Of a DNA stretch of 64,000 bases, positions 8,299 through 16,496 are shown one piece after another. The stretch covers positions 372,001 to 436,000 of the forward strand of contig JAVSMP010000001.1 in assembly GCA_032027145.1 (NCBI GenBank), in the 5' to 3' direction. The translations under genes and the position numbers were made by a program. The notes under the pieces are model-generated. The model made no database searches. It saw only the letters and a list, made by a program, of their open reading frames with translations, and was not told where the DNA came from. Position 1 is the stretch's first letter. Every line of letters begins with the position of its first letter. This stretch comes from Ignavibacterium sp. (lineage in GTDB: Bacteria > Bacteroidota > Ignavibacteria > Ignavibacteriales > Ignavibacteriaceae).

Positions 8299-9534
8299 AT
8301 GAAAACACAATTAGAAAATAGTATTATAAAAACTGAAAGAACCGGTCCTGTTCTGTTTTCTTCTTATAAAAAAGGAGAAGCAGTAAAAAAAGCAGTTAAA
8401 CAAAAAAGAGAAGATATTCTTTTTGAAATAAAAGATTCAGGTTTAAAAGGAAGAGGCGGTGCCGGTTTTCCAACCTCTACTAAATGGATGTTAACAGCTG
8501 CTGCCAAAGCAGATAAAAAATTTATTGTATGTAATGCTGATGAAGGAGAACCGGGAACTTTTAAAGACCGGGTTCTTTTAATGGAATATCCTCAATTAGT
8601 TTTTGAAGGAATGGTAATCTGCGGATATACCATCGGTGCAAAAACAGGAATAGTATATCTTCGTGCTGAGTATGAATATCTGCTTGAACAGTTAGAAAAC
8701 TATCTGGCAAATATGAGAGAAGATAATTTGTTAGGTGAAGGCATACTTGGAACAGATTTTTCTTTCGATATCTCTATAAGATTAGGATCTGGTGCTTATG
8801 TATGCGGTGAAGAAACTGCACTTATAGAATCACTTGAAGGACACAGAGGTGAACCGCGTAACAGACCTCCCTTCCCTGTTAATACTGGTTATATGGGTTA
8901 TCCGACCTCTGTAAATAATGTCGAAACTCTTGCAGCTGTACCTCATATTATTACAAAAGGCGGAAGCTGGTTTAAGAAATTCGGAACAGATAAATCAACC
9001 GGTTCAAAATTATTTTCAGTATCAGGTGATTGTGAAAAACCCGGTGTATATGAACTTCCCTGGGGAACATCAATAAATGAACTACTTGAAATTGTAAACG
9101 CAAGAAACACAAAAGCAGTTCAGGTAGGTGGTGCTTCAGGTATTTGTATCCCAAAATCACAATTTGATCGTAAACTTGGTTATGAAGATATCCCAACCGG
9201 CGGCTCTGTAATTGTATTTAATGAATCAAGAAATATGCTGCATGTTCTTAAAAACTTTATGGAGTTTTTTGTGGAAGAATCCTGCGGGCAGTGTACTCCT
9301 TGCAGAATCGGAAATATAAAGCTCCTTGAAGGAGTAGAAATGATCGAGCGCGGTGAGTTTACATTTAAATATATCAATACACTTAAAGAGCTGGGAAAAA
9401 CCATGCAAGTTGCTTCTAAGTGCGGATTAGGACAATCAAGCCCTAATTCTTTTCTCTCAATACTTGAAAATTTCAAAGATGAAATCTTTCACATAACAGG
9501 AAATAATGGATACAATGGAAAGGCAGGTAAGTGA
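8299..9534 (+). CDS. hydB: NADH-dependent [FeFe]-hydrogenase, NuoF-like flavoprotein subunit (HydB type, short form)
   Basis: 411 residues, a NuoF-like FMN and NADH-binding subunit. GLKGRGGAGFPTSTKW and NADEGEPGTFKDR are the NAD/FMN signatures; YVCGEETALIESLEG is the SLBB-adjacent motif; ESCGQCTPCRIG plus a later Cys (KCGLGQ) bind the N3-type [4Fe-4S] cluster. It lacks the N-terminal [2Fe-2S] domain and the C-terminal ferredoxin-like 2[4Fe-4S] tail of the longer HydB of Thermotoga maritima, so ferredoxin-dependent electron bifurcation cannot be assumed. It overlaps the catalytic subunit by one base (TGATG). Ribosome-binding site GGGAG. Confidence 0.92.
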   Translation: MKTQLENSIIKTERTGPVLFSSYKKGEAVKKAVKQKREDILFEIKDSGLKGRGGAGFPTSTKWMLTAAAKADKKFIVCNADEGEPGTFKDRVLLMEYPQLVFEGMVICGYTIGAKTGIVYLRAEYEYLLEQLENYLANMREDNLLGEGILGTDFSFDISIRLGSGAYVCGEETALIESLEGHRGEPRNRPPFPVNTGYMGYPTSVNNVETLAAVPHIITKGGSWFKKFGTDKSTGSKLFSVSGDCEKPGVYELPWGTSINELLEIVNARNTKAVQVGGASGICIPKSQFDRKLGYEDIPTGGSVIVFNESRNMLHVLKNFMEFFVEESCGQCTPCRIGNIKLLEGVEMIERGEFTFKYINTLKELGKTMQVASKCGLGQSSPNSFLSILENFKDEIFHITGNNGYNGKAGK

Positions 9535-11441
9535 TGAAAGAAAAATTAAGAGCACCAAAATCTCAACAGCCGCTTGTAGTTGAAAAACCAGCATTAGAAG
9601 ATGGAATCGGAAGCAAGGTTACAGTTGAAATTAATGAAAAGAAAGTACAGGTTTTTTTCGGACAAACAATACTTGATGCATGTAAAGAAAATCAGATCCA
9701 CGTTCCGACTCTTTGCCATCATCCCGATCTTTGTATTGCAGGCAATTGCAGAATATGCGTAGTAGAAGTTGAAGGAATGAGAACTCTTCAGACAGCCTGC
9801 TCATTTCCGATAACTGCTCCGATTAAAATTAAAACATCAAGCCCGATGGTTCGTAAAGCAAGAAGACACATAATTGATCTTTTACTTAGCGAACACTATG
9901 GTGAATGTTACTCTTGTGTTAGAAATAATAACTGCGAACTTCAGACACTTGCCAAAGAATACGGGGTTGATTCATATACTTTTGGTCATGTTCAGAAACC
10001 TGTTTTTGAAATGGACCTTTCATCTTATTCTGTTGTCCGCGATATGAACAAATGCGTTAATTGCAGAAGATGCGTAAGAACCTGTATTGATTTACAGGAA
10101 GTTGGAGTTCTTGAAGCAATTGACCGCGGCGATAAAACACATATCGGTACATTTTTAGAAAAACCGTTAGCAGATGTTATTTGTATTAATTGTGGTCAAT
10201 GTATAAACCGCTGTCCAACCGGTGCGCTAAGAGCAAATGATCCATCCGATGTTATTTGGAATGCCATTGACGATCCTACAAAGCATGTTGTTATTCAAAC
10301 AGCACCATCACCGCGTGCTGCAATAGGAGAAGTGTTTGGTCTTGAACCGGGTAAATCTTTTACCGGCGAACTTAACACAGCTTTGCGCCGTATCGGTTTT
10401 GATGTTGTATTTGATACAAACTTTACTGCGGATTTAACTATCATTGAAGAAGGTACAGAATTAATATTAAGACTTTACAAAGCATTAGTTAAAAAAGAAC
10501 AAACGGCTCTTCCGCAATTTACTTCTTGTTCACCCGGCTGGGTAAAATATCTTGAGCATTTTTATCCAGAGTACATTGATAATTTAAGCTCTGCAAAATC
10601 GCCTCAGCAAATGTTTGGCGCATTGATTAAAACTTTTTACGCACAGAAAAAGGGAATTGATCCAAAAGATATTGTATCTGTTGCGTTAATGCCTTGTGCA
10701 GCTAAAAAGTTTGAATGCAACCGCCCTGAAATGGTGGATTCGGGTTATAAGGATGTTGATTTCGGATTAACAACACGCGAACTTGGACAAATGATTCAGG
10801 AAGCAGGAATATATTTGCCTGAAATGCCTAAATCAAATTTTGATGATCCGTTTGGAGAAGCTTCAGGCGCTGGTTTAATTTTTGGTGCAACCGGCGGTGT
10901 TATGGAAGCTGCACTTCGAACAGTTATCGAACTGATAACCGGCAATAAAGTTGAAGATGTATTTGCAAATGCAGATATAACTCCGGTCCGCGGGTTTGAG
11001 GGAATTAAATATGCTGAAATACCAATAACAGAAGTTGGTCCTGTTCCTAAAATTTTGCAGCATTTGGTACCTGATTGGAATTGGCTGAAAGGAGCAACAT
11101 TAAAAATTGCAGTTGCACACGGTACCGCAAATGCAAAGAAAATTATGGATGATATTAAAGCCGGCGGTAAATTCAGCGAATGTCATTTTATTGAATTTAT
11201 GGCTTGCCCCGGCGGCTGTATTGGCGGCGGCGGTCAACCGATTCCTACTGATGAAGAGATCAGAAAAATGCGTGCAAAGGCAATCTATGATGAAGATAAT
11301 TCACTGCCTGTAAGAAAATCTCACGAAAACAGACACGTTGCAGAAATTTATGATATCTTTTTAACCGATGGACCTTGCGGGCATATTTCACATAAGCTTC
11401 TTCATACACATTATATAAAAAGGGGCAAATACATAGCATAA
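9534..11441 (+). CDS. hydA: [FeFe]-hydrogenase catalytic subunit with NuoG-like N-terminus (HydA type)
   Basis: 635 residues. Order of clusters: plant-type [2Fe-2S] (CHHPDLCIAGNCRIC), His-ligated [4Fe-4S] (HYGECYSCVRNNNC), two ferredoxin-type [4Fe-4S] (CVNCRRCVRTC, CINCGQCINRCPTGA), then the H-cluster domain. H-cluster motifs are L1 TSCSPGW, L2 MPCAAKKFE and L3 EFMACPGGCIGGGGQP, all cluster-binding cysteines intact. In L1 the residue that is Cys in TSCCP-type enzymes, where it serves proton transfer, is Ser. The start is taken at ATG 9534, overlapping the HydB stop, rather than the GTG one codon upstream. No maturases (HydE/F/G) are in the window. Cytosolic, producing or consuming H2 with NAD(H). 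Confidence 0.93.
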   Translation: MKEKLRAPKSQQPLVVEKPALEDGIGSKVTVEINEKKVQVFFGQTILDACKENQIHVPTLCHHPDLCIAGNCRICVVEVEGMRTLQTACSFPITAPIKIKTSSPMVRKARRHIIDLLLSEHYGECYSCVRNNNCELQTLAKEYGVDSYTFGHVQKPVFEMDLSSYSVVRDMNKCVNCRRCVRTCIDLQEVGVLEAIDRGDKTHIGTFLEKPLADVICINCGQCINRCPTGALRANDPSDVIWNAIDDPTKHVVIQTAPSPRAAIGEVFGLEPGKSFTGELNTALRRIGFDVVFDTNFTADLTIIEEGTELILRLYKALVKKEQTALPQFTSCSPGWVKYLEHFYPEYIDNLSSAKSPQQMFGALIKTFYAQKKGIDPKDIVSVALMPCAAKKFECNRPEMVDSGYKDVDFGLTTRELGQMIQEAGIYLPEMPKSNFDDPFGEASGAGLIFGATGGVMEAALRTVIELITGNKVEDVFANADITPVRGFEGIKYAEIPITEVGPVPKILQHLVPDWNWLKGATLKIAVAHGTANAKKIMDDIKAGGKFSECHFIEFMACPGGCIGGGGQPIPTDEEIRKMRAKAIYDEDNSLPVRKSHENRHVAEIYDIFLTDGPCGHISHKLLHTHYIKRGKYIA

Positions 11442-11457
11442 TTTCTTTTGTTAAATT

Positions 11458-11490
11458 GGCAGATGCTCATAATTGACATCTGCCTTTTTT
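11458..11490 (+). terminator. Intrinsic terminator after hydrogenase operon
   Basis: Perfect 8-bp stem GGCAGATG / CATCTGCC followed by T6, 16 bp after the hydA stop. It partly separates the hydrogenase genes from the kinase gene that starts at 11520, so the kinase may be read by leakage or have its own weak promoter. Confidence 0.85.
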
Positions 11491-11519
11491 ATTTTTACAT
11501 AGAATAATAAGAGACTGCA

Positions 11520-12908
11520 ATGTTTAATCTTGTTCCACTCTGGGCAAAACACTACGAAGAATTCTGGTTAACAATACGAAAGAGAAATCTTTGGTTTATC
11601 AAACTGCGCTACGGTGCCGTAGCAATGCTGCTTTTCTTTATTATCTTTCCCAAATATTTTTTGGGTATCGTGCTTGATGCCAAACAACAAACTGCTTTAT
11701 TAATCATTACGTTTTCAATCCTTATTTACAATTTTATTTTTCATTACTTAAGACAATTTCTTAAACACGATGCCGACAAATTTAATCCGCTCCATCTTTC
11801 TGTTCTTCAAATGATTTCGGATTTGTTAGCACTGATGCTTGTTGTGTATTTTACCGGAAGTGTTGAATCCCCTCTTCTGTTATTTTTTGTTATACATATG
11901 ATAGTTGGAAGTTTGATTTTACCGGGGTTTGTTGTTTATAGCTTTGCTGTAATTATTGTATTGTCATTCTGGGGAATAACAGTCGGAGAGTATTACTCTA
12001 TTATATCTCACAATCACATTGCCGGTTTTTTATCATATCCGCTTCATCAGCAGTTTAATTATGTGCTGGCAATAAATGCGAGTTTTGCTTTTCTGATTTT
12101 TATAATCGTCCTTATTGCAAACAAGATGGCTAATCAGTTGTATGTCCGCGAACAACAGCTGCTTGAATCAATTGATAAAATAAACGCTGCAGAAAAAGAG
12201 AAGCAGAAATATATTTCCGGAATTGTTCACGAGATCAAAACTCCGCTGGCTGCAGTTCATTCATATCTTGACCTTGTTCTTCAGAAATTTTTGGGTCCGC
12301 TTGATGAAGTTGTTGAAGAGAAACTTGTGCGGGCAAGAAGAAGATCTGAAGAAGCAATTGAACTTATCAATAATGTGCTGAAGATTTCAAAATTAAGATT
12401 AGAAGACTCCTTCAACAAAGAAGAAGTTGATATTGCATCAATACTGGCAAAGGCAATTAAAGTTGCAAAAGTTAATGCAGATGCAAAAGGAGTTAAGCTG
12501 ACTTTAAATAACAAACGCAAGGGCAAACATAAAATTGAGGGAGACCCGTTTCTTTTGCAGATTGCACTATCAAACATTATTAGCAATGCAATTAAATACA
12601 ATAATATGGATGGACTTGTTGAAATCAATGTTGAGGAAGAGAGTGCAAATCTGATAATTAAAGTTTGCGATAACGGAATTGGAATACCTAAACAAGATCT
12701 GCAGAAAATATTTACAGATTTTTATCGGGCAAGCAACACAAAACAATTTAATGTAGAAGGCTCTGGTTTAGGGTTATCTGTTGTTAAACAAATTGTAGAA
12801 AGACACAACGGCACTATTGATATTCAAAGTCCATCGCATCTTTCTACAAACAAATATCCCGGAACTTGTGTTAAAATTACTCTGCCTTTTTTAAAGCAGC
12901 AGTCTTAA
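11520..12908 (+). CDS. Membrane sensor histidine kinase
   Basis: 462 residues. The N-terminal ~210 residues hold about six hydrophobic segments and no obvious extracytoplasmic domain, so sensing is probably within or near the membrane. HisKA box GIVHEIKTPLAAVHSYLDL carries phospho-accepting His237. The ATPase domain has N box NIISNAIKYN, G1 DNGIGIP and G2 GSGLGLSVVKQIV. There is no receiver or HAMP domain visible. It follows the hydrogenase operon after a terminator; the receiver-only protein at 7430 on the other side is a candidate partner. The signal is unknown: redox or hydrogen state is an inference from position only. It converges on an amidohydrolase pseudogene. Confidence 0.9.
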   Translation: MFNLVPLWAKHYEEFWLTIRKRNLWFIKLRYGAVAMLLFFIIFPKYFLGIVLDAKQQTALLIITFSILIYNFIFHYLRQFLKHDADKFNPLHLSVLQMISDLLALMLVVYFTGSVESPLLLFFVIHMIVGSLILPGFVVYSFAVIIVLSFWGITVGEYYSIISHNHIAGFLSYPLHQQFNYVLAINASFAFLIFIIVLIANKMANQLYVREQQLLESIDKINAAEKEKQKYISGIVHEIKTPLAAVHSYLDLVLQKFLGPLDEVVEEKLVRARRRSEEAIELINNVLKISKLRLEDSFNKEEVDIASILAKAIKVAKVNADAKGVKLTLNNKRKGKHKIEGDPFLLQIALSNIISNAIKYNNMDGLVEINVEEESANLIIKVCDNGIGIPKQDLQKIFTDFYRASNTKQFNVEGSGLGLSVVKQIVERHNGTIDIQSPSHLSTNKYPGTCVKITLPFLKQQS

Positions 12909-13007
12909 CAGGTTTTTTATCTTTAGGAATTTTCAGATCAATTAGTTTTGAAGAAACACCCTTTATCAAAGAAACTTTTCTTGCAAGCTCATCCATTTTT
13001 TTCTTTC

Positions 13008-13574
13008 TCCTGCAAGCTCAAGTGCTTTTGAATTTGCAAGACCAACGTGTCCGTCAATCCTGCTTACAAACACAGGAGTATTTTCAGACACAGGATCGAT
13101 CAATTCTTTTGTCGGAAGAGATTTATCCTGTCAGAGTTCGTGGTCACATCTTCCTCCGGTTATCCAGGTTGAAATGGGAAGACTTCTTTTTATAATGTAT
13201 GATTGAATTATTTCAGCAAACTCTTCCTTGCTGAGTGCAGGACGAAGATTTATCCCGAGCAAATAATTTCCGCCTGAGATAAAATGAAGATGACTATCAT
13301 TAAAACCCGGCAGCAATAATTTACCTTCAAGATCAATCACTTCTGTATCAGCATCAATAAATTTTCTTGCTTCACTTGCTGAACCAACAAATTTTATCTC
13401 ATTTTTCTCCGCTACAACTGCCTCTGAGTAAGGCTGCTTTTCGTTAACAGTAAATATTTTTCCGTTGATGAATGCTTTTTTCATTGTTTGTGACCAAATT
13501 TTAAAATTACAGAATTGCAGGATTACAAAATTGAAAATTATTAATAGGAAAAGTTTTCGGGATACACTTTGCAT
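13008..13574 (-). pseudogene. Truncated amidohydrolase (YtcJ-like metal-dependent hydrolase) with nonsense mutation
   Basis: The reading frame starts with a signal-like N-terminus and continues as a normal amidohydrolase 3 family protein: AFINGKIFTVN, LLLPGFNDSHLHF (metal-binding H-x-H) and WITGGRCDHEL. It then meets TGA at 13131-13133. After that stop the same frame resumes clear family sequence ([36 protein letters not shown]) down to about 13008, then loses homology. The stop replaces what is usually Trp (TGG to TGA). Most of the ~550-residue enzyme is missing. A TATATTTG promoter box at 13602 survives, so this is a recently dying gene. A single sequencing error could explain the stop but not the truncation. 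Confidence 0.8.
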
Positions 13575-13601
13575 AATAAACCTTCATTGTTTGATACTGT
13601 G

Positions 13602-13609
13602 CAAATATA
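13602..13609 (-). promoter_or_regulatory. Putative -7 box (TATATTTG) of the amidohydrolase pseudogene
   Basis: The minus strand reads TATATTTG, an exact TAnnTTTG match, 28 bp before the ATG at 13574. No clear -33 element was found. Confidence 0.4.
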
Positions 13610-13913
13610 AAAATTATCCGCCTAAGGCGGAGAAGATGAGCGAATGCTTGCTAATTAACGATTGATTTTCAATTGTACCTGTTTTAAGTTTGAAATAAGT
13701 TTTTATTTCGATGGTTTTTGTAAGAACATTAAAAACAGTTATGGGTGTAAAAAGTCCGATAGATAACTTAATTTAGATTGGGTTTATAGCAAGCATAGAA
13801 ATGAGTTTTTACAAAGTAAATAAACAATTTGCCGGTAGATATCATTCCAATAAATGATAAACACTGGCGGGTTAATTAATAGTTAGCCCTCAATAAATAA
13901 ATGTGAGGTTTTT
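13610..13913. other. Intergenic region with a possible left boundary of the cassette array
   Basis: Holds a short palindrome CCGCCTAAGGCGG (13618-13630) and otherwise AT-rich sequence. Near its end GGCGGGTTAATTAATAGTTAGCC (13866-13888) resembles the right half of the attC sites further on, with GTTAGCC (13882-13888) standing where GTTAGGC stands in the others. I could not find the matching left half, so this is a candidate recombination boundary only. GTGAGG before the ATG at 13914 may serve as ribosome-binding site. Confidence 0.3.
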
Positions 13914-14543
13914 ATGTATAAATTAATAATAGTATTCTCATTTATTTTAGTTAATTCTTCTTTTGCACAATTATCTATAAGTCTTTCTGCTGGAATAGAC
14001 CCTAAAGAAATATCACTTTACGGTCATACAGCAACTAATGGATATAATGCTTACTGGAATAATGGGATTTCAATTGGAGCAAATATTGATTATTCAATTT
14101 CAGAAAAGTTTATAATCTCTGGACTATTTCATTATTCTAATTATAGCTTTGATAAATATGCAAATACCGGTGTTAGTTTTCCTGAAATTATTTTTCTCTA
14201 TGCTGAAGGAGAAAACACAAAATTATGGCGAACATCAATTGAAGCTAAATATTTTCCTTTCCCTCAAAACAGATTCAAGTTTTTTATACTTTCCGGTCTC
14301 GGTGTAGTCGTTGAAGATTTGGGTACAATCAAAACGCAATACTTAAATATGATGCAAGGAAGTAATGTTACATACATCAGAGATTCACAAGTAAAAAATA
14401 CATTTGTTCATTCACTTGGATTAGGTGTCAGAGCGGATATTTTATCGAATTTATTTTTAGATGTTTCTGGTTTGTACTATTCAAATTATAGTGAAAGATT
14501 CCAAACATTTTTTGGCGCAAGCCTTGGTTACAAATTGTTCTAG
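13914..14543 (+). CDS. Outer-membrane beta-barrel-like protein, cassette-borne
   Basis: 209 residues with a signal peptide (MYKLIIVFSFILVNSSFAQ) and alternating hydrophobic/polar strands rich in Tyr, Ser and Gly (YSISEKFIISGLFHYSNYSF, VSGLYYSNYS), ending in Phe (SLGYKLF), as outer-membrane barrels do. It looks like the OmpW/PorT-type small barrels of Bacteroidetes but I recognise no specific family. It is the first gene of the cassette array; its stop is 7 bp before attC site 1. No T9SS sorting domain. Outer-membrane location is inferred; function unknown. Confidence 0.6.
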   Translation: MYKLIIVFSFILVNSSFAQLSISLSAGIDPKEISLYGHTATNGYNAYWNNGISIGANIDYSISEKFIISGLFHYSNYSFDKYANTGVSFPEIIFLYAEGENTKLWRTSIEAKYFPFPQNRFKFFILSGLGVVVEDLGTIKTQYLNMMQGSNVTYIRDSQVKNTFVHSLGLGVRADILSNLFLDVSGLYYSNYSERFQTFFGASLGYKLF

Positions 14544-14550
14544 TCGTAAG

Positions 14551-14776
14551 GGCTAACCGGCCAATCAACCCGACCGCCTTTTCGCATTCGGTTATTCTAA
14601 AATCCTTGGGCTGGTTATTCCGTTTTAAGTTTGTTGTTCAATGTAGTTCTATTAATTAACATTGTTGCAAACTGCACTTGCAAAGAAAGATAAGTGCAGT
14701 TTGCTAAATTTTTGGCTTTGTCTTTTTAATCTGTATTGCTGTTATGGGCGGCGGGTTATTGGCAATGCCGTTAGGC
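14551..14776 (+). repeat. attC-like recombination site 1 (226 bp)
   Basis: Left end GGCTAACCGGCCAATCAACC pairs with right end GGGTTATTGGCAATGCCGTTAGGC (14753-14776). The arms match as GGCGG-CGGGTT-ATTGGC with one base extra at each dash in the left arm, the extrahelical-base arrangement of attC. The variable middle is about 180 bp. The next ATG is only 14 bp after the inferred crossover at 14770/14771. Confidence 0.75.
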
Positions 14777-14784
14777 ATTTCATT

Positions 14785-15993
14785 ATGAAATTAAAGTTAT
14801 TCATAGTGTTGATTTTCATTTTATCCTTCCGCAGTAGTATTCTATATTCACAAACCTGGGAAAGAATTTATGAATACGAATTCACAGGTCATATTTACGG
14901 TCTTCAGTTCGATTCATTTGGGAATTTTTATGTTGCTTCAGATAGTGGTTTACTCTGCTCAACTGACAGAGGAGTGAACTGGAAAAATTTATATCCTACC
15001 ATTGGTTTTAATACATACGTTTCTAATGTTTTACCACTTGGTAAGAATGAATTGCTTATCAGTTGTACTGATGGAATACTATATACAAATGATGGTGGAC
15101 TTGCTTGGAGCGGAGATTCTTCAAACATCGGAATAGATTTTTTAGTTATGGATAAAGATGAAAATATATATGCTGGTTGGGTTGCTGTTCATAAATCAAC
15201 TGACAAGGGCAAAAGCTGGAGCAAATTAAAAGATAGCCTATACATATGGTCATTTTATATTACTTCAGAAGGCAATATGCTCGCGGGTACTCATTGTGGT
15301 ATATTTTTGTCAGAGGATAACGGTTACAATTGGACAAGAACCGGATATTTTGATTGTGGAGACATAACATATATTAAAGGTACAACGAATGATGAAATAA
15401 TTTTCATCGTTGGTGCGGATAGATTTCGAGGTATTCGTTATAGCACTGATGGCGGATATAATTGGAAATATGTAAGTAATTCAGATACTATTAGATGGGG
15501 AGCATCCATAATTCCAATAAATGATAATGAGGTTTACTTTGGTTCACAGTTTTATGGTGTATTTAAATATAATATCCAGGATTCCAGTTTAACAGGCGTT
15601 AATGACGGTTTAGAATTTGGTGTTTCAGCAATGGCATATGACAGTCTTGGTTATTTGTATGTAGCCTCCGATGGAATTTACAGATCAAAAAACACACTTG
15701 ACTCGGCTAAATATTTAAGGAATAGTGTTTATAATTATTCACTCGCACAAAATTATCCGAACCCATTTAATTCAATTACAACGATTGAATATAGTTTAGA
15801 ATTTCCCGGGCAAGTTTATATCACAATATTCAATCTTCTTGGCGAAAATGTTGGTGAGATATTGAATGAATTTAAAACCAAAGGTAACTATCAAGTTGTC
15901 TTTAATGCTAGCAGATTAGCAAGTGGAATTTATTTTTATCAAATGAGAGTAGACGATTTCACACAAGTAAAAAAGATGATTTTGTTACGTTAA
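14785..15993 (+). CDS. T9SS-secreted BNR/photosystem-assembly-like beta-propeller protein
   Basis: 402 residues from the ATG at 14785. An upstream ATG-less extension to 14662 lies inside the attC site and is rejected. Signal peptide ends at LYSQ. The body has repeated SxDxGxxW-type Asp-box motifs (CSTDRGVNWKNL, YTNDGGLAWSG, KSTDKGKSWSKL, LSEDNGYNWTR, YSTDGGYNWKYV), each typical of a six- or seven-bladed sialidase/BNR propeller. The C-terminus is a T9SS sorting domain: LAQNYPNPFNSITTIEYSL, ITIFNLLGENVG, SGIYFYQMRVDDFTQVKKMI. It forms a cassette with attC site 2, starting 3 bp after its stop. Probably a surface or secreted binding protein; ligand unknown. Confidence 0.82.
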   Translation: MKLKLFIVLIFILSFRSSILYSQTWERIYEYEFTGHIYGLQFDSFGNFYVASDSGLLCSTDRGVNWKNLYPTIGFNTYVSNVLPLGKNELLISCTDGILYTNDGGLAWSGDSSNIGIDFLVMDKDENIYAGWVAVHKSTDKGKSWSKLKDSLYIWSFYITSEGNMLAGTHCGIFLSEDNGYNWTRTGYFDCGDITYIKGTTNDEIIFIVGADRFRGIRYSTDGGYNWKYVSNSDTIRWGASIIPINDNEVYFGSQFYGVFKYNIQDSSLTGVNDGLEFGVSAMAYDSLGYLYVASDGIYRSKNTLDSAKYLRNSVYNYSLAQNYPNPFNSITTIEYSLEFPGQVYITIFNLLGENVGEILNEFKTKGNYQVVFNASRLASGIYFYQMRVDDFTQVKKMILLR

Positions 15994-15995
15994 AT

Positions 15996-16159
15996 GCCTA
16001 ACCCGCCAATCAAGCCGAACGCTTCATTGGGTCTTAACATTGGCAGTTTAAAATGGTTAAGTTTTTTAAATCATTGTTCTTAGTTATTAACATTATCAGT
16101 TAATCAATTTATTGTAGTCGTAAACCGTTCAGCGCCGCTTATCGGCAACGGCGTTAGGC
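15996..16159 (+). repeat. attC-like recombination site 2 (164 bp)
   Basis: Left end GCCTAACCCGCCAATCAAGC, right end GCGCCGCTTATCGGCAACGG followed by CGTTAGGC. GCCTAAC and GTTAGGC are perfect complements. The inner arms GCCAATCAAGCCGAACGC and GCGCCGCTTATCGGC pair with two bases left out. From 16005 onward it is identical to site 4 at an offset of 4087 bp. Confidence 0.8.
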
Positions 16160-16249
16160 ATTTGGCTTAACGGCGATGCGCCAATGTTTAGCTCTAATTT
16201 GTAAAGCGTTACCAAATTAAAATTAGGAGCAATCTGAAAAAGTTACAAT
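16005..16249 (+). repeat. 245-bp direct repeat, second copy at 20092-20336
   Basis: By eye the two copies are identical over 245 bp (constant offset 4087), covering most of attC sites 2 and 4 plus the 97-bp leader that follows. The last 97 bp (from GTTAGGC to ACAAT) also occur at 18226-18322 with three substitutions. The leader contains GGCTTAACGGCGATGCGCCAATGTTTAGC-like small hairpins (16162-16192). Such identity indicates recent duplication or gene conversion. Confidence 0.85.
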
Positions 16250-16421
16250 CAGGTTATTTGATATTTTAGGAAGGGAAGTTGCAGAACTTGTAAATGAGCA
16301 AAAAGAAGAGGGGACATATACAATTAAATTTGAAGCAATAAATTTAACGAGTGGAATTTATTTTTATCAGTTAATAGCAGGCAAATACTCTGAAACAAGA
16401 AAATTAATGTTACAAAAGTAA
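16242..16421 (+). pseudogene. N-terminally truncated T9SS sorting-domain fragment, copy 1
   Basis: The frame reads VTIRLFDILGREVAELVNEQ and on to SGIYFYQLIAGKYSETRKLM, ending LQK-stop: the second half of a sorting domain without the NPFNP part, without a start codon and with a TAG 15 bp upstream. It lies at the start of cassette 3, right after the 97-bp leader, and is followed by a terminator. It is the least damaged of three such fragments. Confidence 0.8.
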
Positions 16422-16436
16422 TCGTTTCTGTTAACG

Positions 16437-16466
16437 AAAGATTATCCCGAATCCGGGATAATCTTT
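16437..16466 (+). terminator. Strong hairpin terminator between the fossil sorting domain and the next gene
   Basis: Perfect 13-bp stem AAAGATTATCCCG / CGGGATAATCTTT with an AATC loop. It sits only 30 bp before the ATG at 16497, so transcription of that gene probably initiates within this short gap or reads through. An identical hairpin is at 18510-18539. Confidence 0.7.
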
Positions 16467-16496
16467 CAATTATTTACTTTAGAGTTAGGAAGAATT

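Noticed and set aside
12281-12628. 115-residue minus-strand ORF inside the histidine kinase gene
   Set aside because: Lies wholly antisense to conserved kinase domains and has no recognisable features.
12882-13001. 39-residue basic minus-strand ORF after the amidohydrolase fragment
   Set aside because: Lys/Ala-rich, overlaps the kinase gene end, and matches nothing I recognise; too weak to list as a gene.
13618-13630. CCGCCTAAGGCGG palindrome as a regulator site
   Set aside because: Short palindromes of this type are common intergenic repeats; no partner site or regulator is seen.
13882-13888. GTTAGCC before the first cassette gene as a fifth attC or attI site
   Set aside because: The right half looks similar but I could not find a complementary left half; kept only as a candidate boundary.
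14662-14784. Longer start for the cassette propeller gene
   Set aside because: The extension is translated attC sequence and lacks a signal peptide in place; ATG 14785 gives a normal signal.
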